Positions 45,159 to 52,815 of a stretch of DNA of 64,000 nt are shown here, in pieces. Positions within the stretch are counted from its first letter, which is position 1. Every line of letters begins with the position of its first letter. The translations under genes and the position numbers were made by a program. The notes beneath the pieces are model-generated. The model ran no database searches. It was given only the letters and a program-made list of their open reading frames with translations, and had not been told where the DNA came from. This stretch comes from Tumebacillus algifaecis. Lineage in GTDB: Bacteria; Bacillota; Bacilli; Tumebacillales; Tumebacillaceae. The stretch spans positions 3,953,501-4,017,500 of the forward strand of contig NZ_CP022657.1 in the NCBI RefSeq assembly GCF_002243515.1. The letters are read 5' to 3'.

Positions 45159-45616
45159 GTCTTCTCCAACTCCTTTAGCCTTGCTTCCGAACGCGGGCCT
45201 GTCGCCGCAAACGTGATCTCGCGGTGCGTCGGGGTCAGGTTGTGCACCACCTGCACTCGGTCGGCAGGCAGTACCTCCTGCAACCATTCGGCCCACTCCA
45301 CAACCGACACGCCCTCGCCATAAAAATAATCGTCAAATCCCAACTCTTCTTCTGCCGCCGACTCGCCCAAGCGGTAGATGTCCATATGATACAGAGGGAT
45401 GCGCCCTTCATCATACTCCTTAATGATCGTAAACGTCGGCGAAGAGACCGGCTCTTCCACGCCCAAGCCTCGGGCCAGACCTTGTGTAAAAGTCGTCTTG
45501 CCCGCACCGAGATCGCCCGACAGGCAGAGCAGATCGCCCGGCTGCACAATCGCTCCGAGCGCACGCGCCACCGCTTGCGTCTCTTCCACCGTTGTCGTGT
45601 GATAGGTCAACATCAT
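45140..45616 (-). CDS. tsaE: tRNA threonylcarbamoyladenosine synthesis ATPase TsaE
   Basis: P-loop ATPase of 158 residues: Walker A GDLGAGKTTF, then the conserved SPTFTIIKEY and HMDIYRL, and VVEWAEW. It drives the TsaBD cycle. The start is ATG at 45616, with GGGAG just before; the thiL stop is two bases upstream. The 3' end overlaps tsaB by 19 bases. Confidence 0.94.
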   Translation of the reverse strand: MMLTYHTTTVEETQAVARALGAIVQPGDLLCLSGDLGAGKTTFTQGLARGLGVEEPVSSPTFTIIKEYDEGRIPLYHMDIYRLGESAAEEELGFDDYFYGEGVSVVEWAEWLQEVLPADRVQVVHNLTPTHREITFAATGPRSEARLKELEKTCPTWR

Positions 45617-45617
45617 G

Positions 45618-46622
45618 TCAGCTCCCAAAATGATTAAATCCTTTTGCAGGCAATTCGCGGCCAACCCCGTCTTGCATCAAGGTCACACCAGCCCCCGCTT
45701 CGACCTGCCCGATGATCGTAAACTCCACACCCGCTTCTGCAAAGCGAGCCTTGATCTGCTCTTGCATGGCCGGATCGATCGTGCCGATCAACTGGTAATC
45801 TTCCCCGCCAAATAGCGCCCATTCCAGCGGGTCGCGACCGCGCAAGGCGGCATAGGCACGCACGCTGTCGTGCAGGGGAATCTGCTCAGCCTCCACCACC
45901 AGTTTGACTCCACTTTGCTTGCTGATCTCATGCAGTTCGCTCGACACGCCATCCGACACATCGTTGGCCGACGTGCAACCGCCCGCTTGCAACAGTCGTC
46001 CGGCCAGGATTTGCGGAGCGGGACGCTGATGAAAACGCAATAGATCGCTTTTTTGCTCGATAGCAAGCTCGATCCCTTGCCCGTGCAGCAACAGATCAAG
46101 TCCAGCCGCCGAGCCTCCCGCCGTGCCAGTCAAAAAGATCAGATCGCCAGGCCGAGCGCCGGAGCGCAGCAAAGCGCGACCGCACTCCACTTCCCCTAAC
46201 ACCGTCACCGATATCACAAACGGCCCCGTCGTTTTCACCACGTCGCCGCCGACCACATATGTTCCATATTCTGTGCATATCTCCTGAACACCTATGTATA
46301 GCTCTTCCAGACGCTCCACCTCAAGATCGACCGGAATCGCCAATGAAATCACAGCATGTTTGGCCCGTCCGCCCATCGCGGCGATGTCGGAGATCGAAAC
46401 GGCGAGCGATCTGTAGCCGAGCGAGCGGTCATCGATCGTATCGCGGCGGAAATGGACGCCCTCGACCAACATATCGGTCGTCGTCACCACTTGCATGTTT
46501 GACGCATATTGTAAAACAGCAGCATCATCGCCGATGCCGACAACAACGCTCTCATCCCCTTGGCCTAACCGTGCGGCCAGCCTGTCGATCAGGCCAAATT
46601 CGCCAAGTTCATCGATTCGCAT
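45618..46622 (-). CDS. thiL: Thiamine-monophosphate kinase
   Basis: Phosphorylates thiamine phosphate to thiamine diphosphate. The PurM-like fold is clear: VVVGIGDDAAVL, TTTDMLVEGVHF, VVGGDVVKT, ANDVSDGVSSEL and FGGEDYQLIGT. Its 334 residues are normal. It is first in the operon with the t6A genes, an arrangement common in Bacilli. Confidence 0.96.
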   Translation of the reverse strand: MRIDELGEFGLIDRLAARLGQGDESVVVGIGDDAAVLQYASNMQVVTTTDMLVEGVHFRRDTIDDRSLGYRSLAVSISDIAAMGGRAKHAVISLAIPVDLEVERLEELYIGVQEICTEYGTYVVGGDVVKTTGPFVISVTVLGEVECGRALLRSGARPGDLIFLTGTAGGSAAGLDLLLHGQGIELAIEQKSDLLRFHQRPAPQILAGRLLQAGGCTSANDVSDGVSSELHEISKQSGVKLVVEAEQIPLHDSVRAYAALRGRDPLEWALFGGEDYQLIGTIDPAMQEQIKARFAEAGVEFTIIGQVEAGAGVTLMQDGVGRELPAKGFNHFGS

Positions 46623-46758
46623 CTGTCACCCCGCCCTTACTTTACCTGCTCCTATTATACCCGACGGTCGCAAAAGGCACAAAATACCCATTTTATTTTG
46701 TCTGGTTTTCGCGTATCTTTAAAGGAGAAGAAAAATACTTACGATGAGGTGAAATTGC

Positions 46759-46941
46759 TTGGGCAGTATATGGATGTTTCTTGCGGAAGCTTTTTTCATG
46801 GGGGTTATTTTTACAGGTGTTTGGCTCTTGGTTCGCTACGTCTTTAAGCAAACGGACGGTTCGGAACGAGGCCGCTCATCACAACCCATCGAATTTGTTC
46901 CGTGTCTAGAGGGACACCACGACAGTCGCGCATCCTCGTAA
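46759..46941 (+). CDS. Small membrane protein, 60 residues
   Basis: The start is TTG at 46759, seven bases after GAGGTG. One TM helix (WMFLAEAFFMGVIFTGVWLL) is followed by a basic then polar cytoplasmic tail with one Cys (FVPCLEGHHD). A strong terminator follows 8 bases after the stop, supporting a real gene. No family is recognised. Confidence 0.6.
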   Translation: MGSIWMFLAEAFFMGVIFTGVWLLVRYVFKQTDGSERGRSSQPIEFVPCLEGHHDSRASS

Positions 46942-46948
46942 TCGTACC

Positions 46949-46986
46949 AAGAGCAGGAGTCCTCACATGGGCTCCTGCTCTTTTTT
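46949..46986 (+). terminator. Terminator after the 60-residue protein
   Basis: AAGAGCAGGAG (46949-46959) pairs perfectly with CTCCTGCTCTT (46972-46982), followed by more T. Confidence 0.93.
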
Positions 46987-47051
46987 CACGTGCCGATTTC
47001 TTTTTAATGAGATTTACAGCGAAACTGACTTAGGAGTATAATTTAGATATC

Positions 47052-47115
47052 AATAGTTGAGCACAAGCAGAACTTTTTTCATAGAAGCTGAGCAAAAGTA
47101 GAACCTGAGCAGAAG
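47052..47115 (+). repeat. Imperfect direct repeats upstream of glpD
   Basis: The motif TGAGCAnAAGnAGAAC occurs twice (starting near 47054 and 47088), and a third partial copy TGAGCAGAAG follows at about 47106. They lie immediately before the glpD ribosome site. They could be regulator sites or a chance product of slippage; no GlpP-type hairpin is evident. Confidence 0.4.
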
Positions 47116-47132
47116 GATGAGGTGAAGGAGAG

Positions 47133-48860
47133 ATGACAGAAAGCGGTTGGATGGGTCGTCCCCGCTCGCACTGGGTCGAACGGTTGCGGCAAGACGTGTA
47201 CGATGTGATCGTCATCGGAGGCGGAATCACCGGGGCTGGCATCGCGCGCGAAGCGTCGCTGGCCGGGCTGCGCGTGGCCGTGTTGGAGGCTGCCGATTTT
47301 GCGGCGGGAACATCTTCTCGCTCGACCAAGCTGATCCACGGCGGGTTGCGCTATCTGGCCCAAGGGCATGTGCGCCTCGTGCGGGAAGCCGGTTCGGAGC
47401 GGGCGGTGTTGCGTCGGCTCGCCCCGCATCTGGTCGAGCCGGTGCCGTTTGTGTTGCCGATTTATCGCGGGATGCAACATGGAAAACTGACGATGGCGAC
47501 GGCGATCTGGCTCTATGACCGCTTGGCAGGCGTCGTGAAAAAGGAGCGGCGCCAAGTGCTTTCCGCCGCGAAGTTGTTGCAGTCTCATCCTCATCTGTCT
47601 CCCCACGGGCTGCAAGGCGGCGTGTTGTATCACGAATATGTGACAGATGACGCTCGGCTGACCTTGGCGACGTTGCAAAGCGCCAGCGAATGGGGTGCCG
47701 TGGTACTCAATGACTGCCCGGTGCGAAATCTGCTCCACGCCGACGGCAAAGTGTGCGGCGTCGTCGCCCATGACCGCGTGTCCGGACAGCCGATCGTCGT
47801 CAGCGGGCGCGTGGTGGTCAATGCGGCCGGGCCGTGGATTGAAGATGTGCTGGCGCTGGAGCAAGGGCAAGACCCTGCTCCAGCCGAGTCGTTCCAGCAG
47901 GTGGCGGCTGGGCAAGACGTTTCTCGACCCCACGCCCACCGCCGTGCAACGCGCGTGACGCACAGCCGCGGGATTCACCTCTCCTTTGATGCAAAGAGGC
48001 TCCCGTTGCCGCACGCGCTCGCCGTGCAGACGCAAGATGGCCGACTGGTCTTCCTGATTCCTAAAGGGGACATCTGCTATGTCGGCACGACCGACAAACG
48101 ATATGCTGGGGATTTGCTTCATCCCGACGTTCCCGAGCAGGAGATCGCGTATCTGCTCGACATCGTCAACTCTTTGCGACCCGATCTGCTCCTGACGCGA
48201 GCGGACGTGATCGGCATCTGGTCGGGCGTGCGGCCTTTGGTGACCGCTGGCGGTAGTGAAGAGGGCAAAGACACGAAAGACGTCTCACGCGAAGATGAAA
48301 TCTGGGTCTCGCCTGCGGGGCTGATCACCATCGCGGGCGGCAAACTCACCGCTTACCGCAAGATGGCCGAGCGCGTGTTGAACACGCTTCGCAACTCGCT
48401 TGGAGCAAACGGTGACTGGACGCGCCGCGACGAGTTGTCCGCCCGCCTGCCGCTGTTCGGAGCCAAAGAAATCCCGCTTGCCAACATCGAGAGCTGGTGG
48501 CAACTTGAAGTCGGTCAGCTCATCGAACGGTATGCTCTATCCGAGACAGAAGCCCGCAGCTTGCTCCACCGCTACGGCGACCGCGTGGAAGCGGTGCTGT
48601 CCACAGGTGTTGCCCGACCTGTCGTGCCGAACGTCCCACTGCTTGAGGCGGAGATCGCCTACATGGTGCGCTGGGAACAGGCCAACCATCTCGATGACAT
48701 CATCTCTCGCCGCACCGAACTGGGGCGGTTTCGCGGGTTGCAACTGCGCGAGTTGATCGAAGCGGTCTCCATGCGGATGAGCACACTGCTCGGCTGGACG
48801 GAAGAGGATCGCCAAAACGAAGTGACCGCCTGTTTGCGCGAATGTCACGTGACCAAATAG
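47133..48860 (+). CDS. glpD: Aerobic glycerol-3-phosphate dehydrogenase
   Basis: FAD enzyme that oxidises glycerol-3-phosphate to dihydroxyacetone phosphate at the membrane. The FAD motif VIVIGGGITGAGIAREAS, then SSRSTKLIHGGLRYL and GKLTAYRKMAERV, are typical, with the alpha-helical C-terminal domain at about 460-575. An Ala/Gln/His-rich segment near residues 245-275 (between NAAGPWIEDVL and SRGIHLSFD) is longer than in the usual enzyme. No glpF or glpK lies beside it. Confidence 0.95.
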   Translation: MTESGWMGRPRSHWVERLRQDVYDVIVIGGGITGAGIAREASLAGLRVAVLEAADFAAGTSSRSTKLIHGGLRYLAQGHVRLVREAGSERAVLRRLAPHLVEPVPFVLPIYRGMQHGKLTMATAIWLYDRLAGVVKKERRQVLSAAKLLQSHPHLSPHGLQGGVLYHEYVTDDARLTLATLQSASEWGAVVLNDCPVRNLLHADGKVCGVVAHDRVSGQPIVVSGRVVVNAAGPWIEDVLALEQGQDPAPAESFQQVAAGQDVSRPHAHRRATRVTHSRGIHLSFDAKRLPLPHALAVQTQDGRLVFLIPKGDICYVGTTDKRYAGDLLHPDVPEQEIAYLLDIVNSLRPDLLLTRADVIGIWSGVRPLVTAGGSEEGKDTKDVSREDEIWVSPAGLITIAGGKLTAYRKMAERVLNTLRNSLGANGDWTRRDELSARLPLFGAKEIPLANIESWWQLEVGQLIERYALSETEARSLLHRYGDRVEAVLSTGVARPVVPNVPLLEAEIAYMVRWEQANHLDDIISRRTELGRFRGLQLRELIEAVSMRMSTLLGWTEEDRQNEVTACLRECHVTK

Positions 48861-48867
48861 ATGAAAA

Positions 48868-48906
48868 AACGAGCAGGCGCGCCGTAACGCGCACCTGCTC
48901 GTTTTC
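48868..48906. terminator. Terminator of glpD
   Basis: AACGAGCAGG (48868-48877) and CCTGCTCGTT (48894-48903) with inner GCGC/GCGC pairs; A-run before and T after, so it can work in both directions. The region to 49065 holds no other supported gene. Confidence 0.88.
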
Positions 48907-49065
48907 CTTTATGCGAAGAACTTGAACGCACTACCCACAAAACGATGCTGACGACCGCTGTAAGCAACAGTCGCGTGAAGCCCCAAGAGCGAAGTACGCC
49001 TTTTGAAAGGTCTGATACATTTCGTGGAGTGCATTATTTTTCTGTCTTATCAGATAATTTTAAGT

Positions 49066-49452
49066 TCAATCGCGGACGACACTCAAGTGCTCATGAACGA
49101 TCTGCCAGCGCCCATCGCGTTTGGTCAACACGTTGGTGCCGCGCCCACTGCCCGCTTGCAGCACGCCGTCGATCAGGCCCTGCCAATGGAACTCATACGT
49201 GCAGGTAGACACCGACTCGCTTTGCGCCAGCCAGCGCACGCCGCGAATGCTGTACACTTCCTCCAAAACGGTCGCCCAACCTTTGTCAAAATAGGCTTGG
49301 ATCTCGGCGGTGCCTTCACAATTGCTGTCGGTAAACCAGTAGACCGCATCTTCGGCGATCAACTCTGCCACCTGCGCAAAGTCATGCGAGTTGGTGGCGT
49401 CTTCGTACCGCTTCATAAACAGGTTCAATTCGGCGCTGAGCGTTTTGTTCAT
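49066..49452 (-). CDS. SnoaL/NTF2-like domain protein (DUF4440-type)
   Basis: This 128-residue protein has the cone-shaped NTF2-like pattern: helix FMKRYEDATNSHDFAQVAEL, the segment DAVYWFTDSNCEGTAEIQAY, and C-terminal strands ending GRWQIVHEHLS. Such proteins act on small hydrophobic ligands or serve as dimer partners; the ligand is unknown. It follows the PaiB-like gene by 6 bases, so they form one unit. Confidence 0.78.
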   Translation of the reverse strand: MNKTLSAELNLFMKRYEDATNSHDFAQVAELIAEDAVYWFTDSNCEGTAEIQAYFDKGWATVLEEVYSIRGVRWLAQSESVSTCTYEFHWQGLIDGVLQAGSGRGTNVLTKRDGRWQIVHEHLSVVRD

Positions 49453-49458
49453 CGGAGA

Positions 49459-50088
49459 TTACTCCTTTGCCATTTTCTTAGTCGCCTGTCGCTCCATCAA
49501 TTCAGCGACCGCAGCTGCTTGGGCGCTGTCTTGAGAGCGAAGCGCTTCGACCACATGTTGCTGCAGTTCTGGAGATTTATTTTGATTGAGTTTTTGCTTG
49601 CCTTCCAACTTCGTGAGCACGATTTTAAACCCGACGATCCCGCCCAAGATGCGCTCGGCATAATCTTGGCTTTCTGCCATCTTCCAAGGCTTGGGCAACC
49701 CCGATTCAAAGAAGTCCACCGATCGATCCAACAGTTCCAACAGCGCTTCCCGCTCCTCGAACACTTCGATCTTGCCATACGCGTGCACCGCCGTATAGTT
49801 CCACGTCGGCACATTGTCCGCCTTTTGGTACCAGGTCGGTGAAATGTAGTGATGCGGGCCAGAAAAGACGACCAACACGTTATCGACTGTGCTCTGCCAA
49901 TGCGGGTTGGCCCGCGCCATGTGTCCGTAGAGCACGCCGTACTCTCCTTCATCCACCAAGAAGAACGGCAGGTGTGTGCCCATCGGACCTTGCTCCGTTT
50001 GCGAGAAGAGAATGCCAAACGGTTGTGCTTCGATCATCTGCTTGATTTCAGCGACATCAACAACCTTAAAATGTTGCGGAGTATACAT
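49459..50088 (-). CDS. paiB: PaiB-family FMN-binding protein
   Basis: The start MYTPQHFKVVDVAEIKQMIE and the motifs GTHLPFFLVDEGEYGVLYGH and SPTWYQKADNVPTWNYTAVH match the PaiB family, which has a flavin-reductase-like split barrel. In B. subtilis PaiB acts with PaiA as a negative regulator of sporulation and protease genes. The 209 residues are normal. The usual paiA acetyltransferase partner is absent, an NTF2-like gene stands downstream instead. Confidence 0.88.
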   Translation of the reverse strand: MYTPQHFKVVDVAEIKQMIEAQPFGILFSQTEQGPMGTHLPFFLVDEGEYGVLYGHMARANPHWQSTVDNVLVVFSGPHHYISPTWYQKADNVPTWNYTAVHAYGKIEVFEEREALLELLDRSVDFFESGLPKPWKMAESQDYAERILGGIVGFKIVLTKLEGKQKLNQNKSPELQQHVVEALRSQDSAQAAAVAELMERQATKKMAKE

Positions 50089-50245
50089 CTTGTGCTCCCT
50101 CCGTTTCTCTTTTAATTGTAATTCTTTCCTGCTCCTGTGTGAAGCTCGACCAAGAAGAATTGCGCATCCACTGGTTTTTTGCTTGCCTGCGCTGGAAGTT
50201 GCGAGTATGCTGTGTGTTCAGGAGAGCAAAGGAGGCAGAGAAGAA

Positions 50246-50848
50246 ATGGAGATCTTGCTGATTCGTCACGGGGAGTCTGAAGCCGATCTGTTGCAGGTGC
50301 ACGAAGGTCGGGCCGATTTCCCCTTGACGGAGCGCGGCCGACAGCAGGTGCGGGCGATGGCGGCACGAGTACAAGCGGAGATGCCGCCTGAACTCATTTT
50401 CGGAAGCACATTGCTGCGAGCACAAGAGACGGCCACCCTGTTGTCTGAGGCGGTCGGTTGCCCCTTGGAACTGTTGCCCGATCTGATGGAGATCAACAAT
50501 GGCAAGCAGGCCGGACTGCCGCTTGCAGAAGGCGATCGACTCCATCCGATCCCGACCTTGCCGCATGTGCCATTCGAGGAAGGCGAGTCGTGGTTTCAAT
50601 TTCGAATGCGGGCAGAAAGTGTCTTGTCACAGATCATCACGACCTGTGCCGGGAGAAACGAGCGGATCGCAATCGTTTCACACGGCGGGATGATCTCCGC
50701 ACTGCTCCAGTCTTTCTTGCGGATGCCGGTGCTGAACACTTGCTATTTCCACTCGGGAGATACGGCGATTCATGTGTTGGTGCATCGAGAGCCGCAACGC
50801 ATGGTGCGGGTGCTCAATGATACGGAGCATCTGAAGAGCCTCAGCTAG
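50246..50848 (+). CDS. Histidine phosphatase (phosphoglycerate mutase-like) family protein
   Basis: The start ATG at 50246 follows AGGAGG; a much longer upstream frame lacks a site. The catalytic RHGE motif opens the protein (LLIRHGESEADL), with the second His in VSHGGMISALLQ near 150 and Arg in GSTLLRAQETA near 60. The 200 residues fit the branch that includes cobalamin ribazole and sugar phosphatases. The substrate cannot be told. Confidence 0.88.
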   Translation: MEILLIRHGESEADLLQVHEGRADFPLTERGRQQVRAMAARVQAEMPPELIFGSTLLRAQETATLLSEAVGCPLELLPDLMEINNGKQAGLPLAEGDRLHPIPTLPHVPFEEGESWFQFRMRAESVLSQIITTCAGRNERIAIVSHGGMISALLQSFLRMPVLNTCYFHSGDTAIHVLVHREPQRMVRVLNDTEHLKSLS

Positions 50849-50916
50849 GCGATCTGCTTTTGGTACACTGTGCCAAGCTGTCTTAGTGTATTATCTAGCG
50901 GTACGCAAGGTACGCG

Positions 50917-50946
50917 AAAAAGAGCCTCACCGATCGGCGAGGCTCT
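50917..50946 (-). terminator. Terminator of the regulator-peptide pair
   Basis: AGAGCCTC (50921-50928) and GAGGCTCT (50939-50946) with inner CCGATCGG give a long stem, then TTTTCG on the minus strand. It is 36 bases after the peptide gene. Confidence 0.9.
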
Positions 50947-50981
50947 TCTGCATCCTTCTGTTGTCGATCTGCTACGTTCGT

Positions 50982-51122
50982 CTACACGAGCGGTTGTGTG
51001 GCCAGCGGGCTCACAACTTCCGGGTCCGGCCAAAAAATCTCAGTGCCCGCTGCAGATGCTGTAGCGGTGTTCATCGCGAGCGCTGCGGCGGCGAGCAAAA
51101 CAAGAAGTCCAGCTTTTTTCAT
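50982..51122 (-). CDS. Secreted signalling peptide precursor candidate, 46 residues
   Basis: The ATG (51122-51120) overlaps the regulator stop codon as ATGA and follows GAGAGGGGAA. The peptide starts MKKAGLLVLLAAAALAMNTA, a compact Sec signal with an ASA cleavage site near residue 24. The secreted part is short (GTEIFWPDPEVVSPLATQPL, then Val). This is the layout of Phr/NprX-type pheromone precursors encoded directly after their RRNPP receptor. Which residues form the mature signal is unknown; the C-terminal end is the usual place. A terminator closes the unit. Confidence 0.78.
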   Translation of the reverse strand: MKKAGLLVLLAAAALAMNTATASAAGTEIFWPDPEVVSPLATQPLV

Positions 51123-52408
51123 AATACAATTCCCCTCTCTTCTAATATCTGCCGACTATATCTACGAATTTCCTCTAAGATGCCGACTGCCTGCTTGTGT
51201 TCGTTTGCTTCGAGATACAGTCCGGCAAGCTCGTACATCGTGTCATCCCATTCCTTGACTTCATCCATCTGCTTGAAACAATCGGCGGCCGACTGCAGAC
51301 GACGAATCGCTTCCTCGCGCTGTGACCGCTTAACGGCCATCCGCCCGTACACGCGATTGATCCAAGCCTGATACAGGTGTAATTCTGGCAATAGTGCTCG
51401 GGCCTCTCGACACAACTCTTCCGCCTCTTGAAATTCCCCTTCGAGAAACAAAAGCTTGGCCAATTCCACTTTCGCCATGCCCTCTTCCTCTCGTTGCCCC
51501 AGTTCTTGGAGTTTGACGATCGCATCCTGCAGCATTCGCTTTGCTTCTTCTCCTCGACCCTGTTGGCCGTGTAGAACAGCGCAAGTCACTTGCGTTTTGA
51601 CCGTCATGAGCACATTGTCCAAACCCTCAAAAATAGCCGTTGCCCGCTCCGAATAGGCCGACGCTTTCTCCAAGTCGTTGAGGCGTTTATAACTCATGCC
51701 AAGCCCCATGTACACTTTGCCGACTTGATACAGGCTGTTCGAACATTCGTAAAGGCCGGACGCTCCGTTGAAGTAATCGACCGCATCTTCCAAATTCCCC
51801 AGCTTGGAATGAACCAACCCCAAGTTGAACAAAATGCCCGCTTTCAAAAACACGTCTTGCTCGTCCATTTTGTCCGCTTCTTCCAACCCTTTGTGCCATT
51901 GATAGGCGGCCAGTTGATAGCGTTTGCGGCGGAATTCGATGTGACCGATGTTTTTCAAGGTGAGAGCCTGTTGCTGATGGTCTTGACGGAGGATGGATAG
52001 CTCGTAAACATTGTTGAACAGCCGTTCCGCATCCTCCAATTGCCCGGTGTGCAGATAGCAATCGGCCAGTTCGAACATGATATCCGTCGTCGAGATCTGG
52101 GAACGCGGAGTATCCAGCAGCTCTTTTAACAACGGGATCGCCGAACTGTGCTCCTTCGCTGCCACCATCGCCCGCGCCATCTTATATGTGCTCACATACT
52201 CCAAATTCAGATCGACATCTGACAATAGCTTCTCAAGCGGCACTTCCAACCTTTCTGCAATTGCGAAAAGAATCTTATAGGACGGTCGCGCCCGATCCGA
52301 TTCGATCTGCGAAATCATGCTGGGGGTGCACAAACCTTTTGCCAAGTCAATCTGGGTGATTCCTTTCTTCATACGCAATTCACGAATACGCTGCCCGAGG
52401 GAAAACAT
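51119..52408 (-). CDS. RRNPP-type regulator: HTH plus TPR (NprR/PlcR-like)
   Basis: The start ATG at 52408 has AGGTG upstream; GTG at 52420 is possible. Residues 2-58 are an XRE-type HTH (LGQRIRELRMKKGITQIDLA), and residues about 65-425 form TPR repeats (AIPLLKELLD, DAERLFNNVYELS, GILFNLGLVHSKLGNLEDAV and others). The length of about 430 equals NprR-type quorum-sensing receptors, which bind a re-imported peptide through the TPRs and then change DNA binding. An overlapping 46-residue secreted peptide gene supports this. Its target genes are not known. Confidence 0.85.
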   Translation of the reverse strand: MFSLGQRIRELRMKKGITQIDLAKGLCTPSMISQIESDRARPSYKILFAIAERLEVPLEKLLSDVDLNLEYVSTYKMARAMVAAKEHSSAIPLLKELLDTPRSQISTTDIMFELADCYLHTGQLEDAERLFNNVYELSILRQDHQQQALTLKNIGHIEFRRKRYQLAAYQWHKGLEEADKMDEQDVFLKAGILFNLGLVHSKLGNLEDAVDYFNGASGLYECSNSLYQVGKVYMGLGMSYKRLNDLEKASAYSERATAIFEGLDNVLMTVKTQVTCAVLHGQQGRGEEAKRMLQDAIVKLQELGQREEEGMAKVELAKLLFLEGEFQEAEELCREARALLPELHLYQAWINRVYGRMAVKRSQREEAIRRLQSAADCFKQMDEVKEWDDTMYELAGLYLEANEHKQAVGILEEIRRYSRQILEERGIVL

Positions 52409-52596
52409 ATTGCCGGCCACCTGCCTTCCTATTTTATCTCACCTGCATAGATTATACAATAGGAGAATTAATTTGTCTATAAATACTTTACTATCATTTT
52501 ATGTTTAAAATCATTTTGTCGAATCACACAACTTTTTTGATAGGCATTTACAGGGATATATTTCCTCCGCTGAAGATCTGCGACGCTTTTGGGGAC

Positions 52597-52632
52597 AAAA
52601 AAAACCGCCTCTGGCACAAGGCGCAGAGGCGG
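52597..52632 (-). terminator. Terminator downstream of tex
   Basis: CCGCCTCTG (52605-52613) and CAGAGGCGG (52624-52632) pair perfectly and are followed by eight T on the minus strand, about 180 bases beyond the tex stop. Confidence 0.88.
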
Positions 52633-52815
52633 ATGCAACCCACCGATAATTTTCTCAAACCAGCGGTCGTCGCAATAGGAAAGTAGTGGTGTGATTCCGT
52701 CAACTCCATCGTACTCCGAAATAATTATGAAGTCAATCGTTATCAGAAAATTTCCGTTCATTACAACGCGGTTACAAAACGATTTCATGTAAGTTGCAAG
52801 CCCTGTAGGGTGCAC

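Noticed and set aside
52477-52815. 112-codon minus-strand frame downstream of tex
   Set aside because: It runs straight through the perfect tex terminator hairpin and has no ribosome site.
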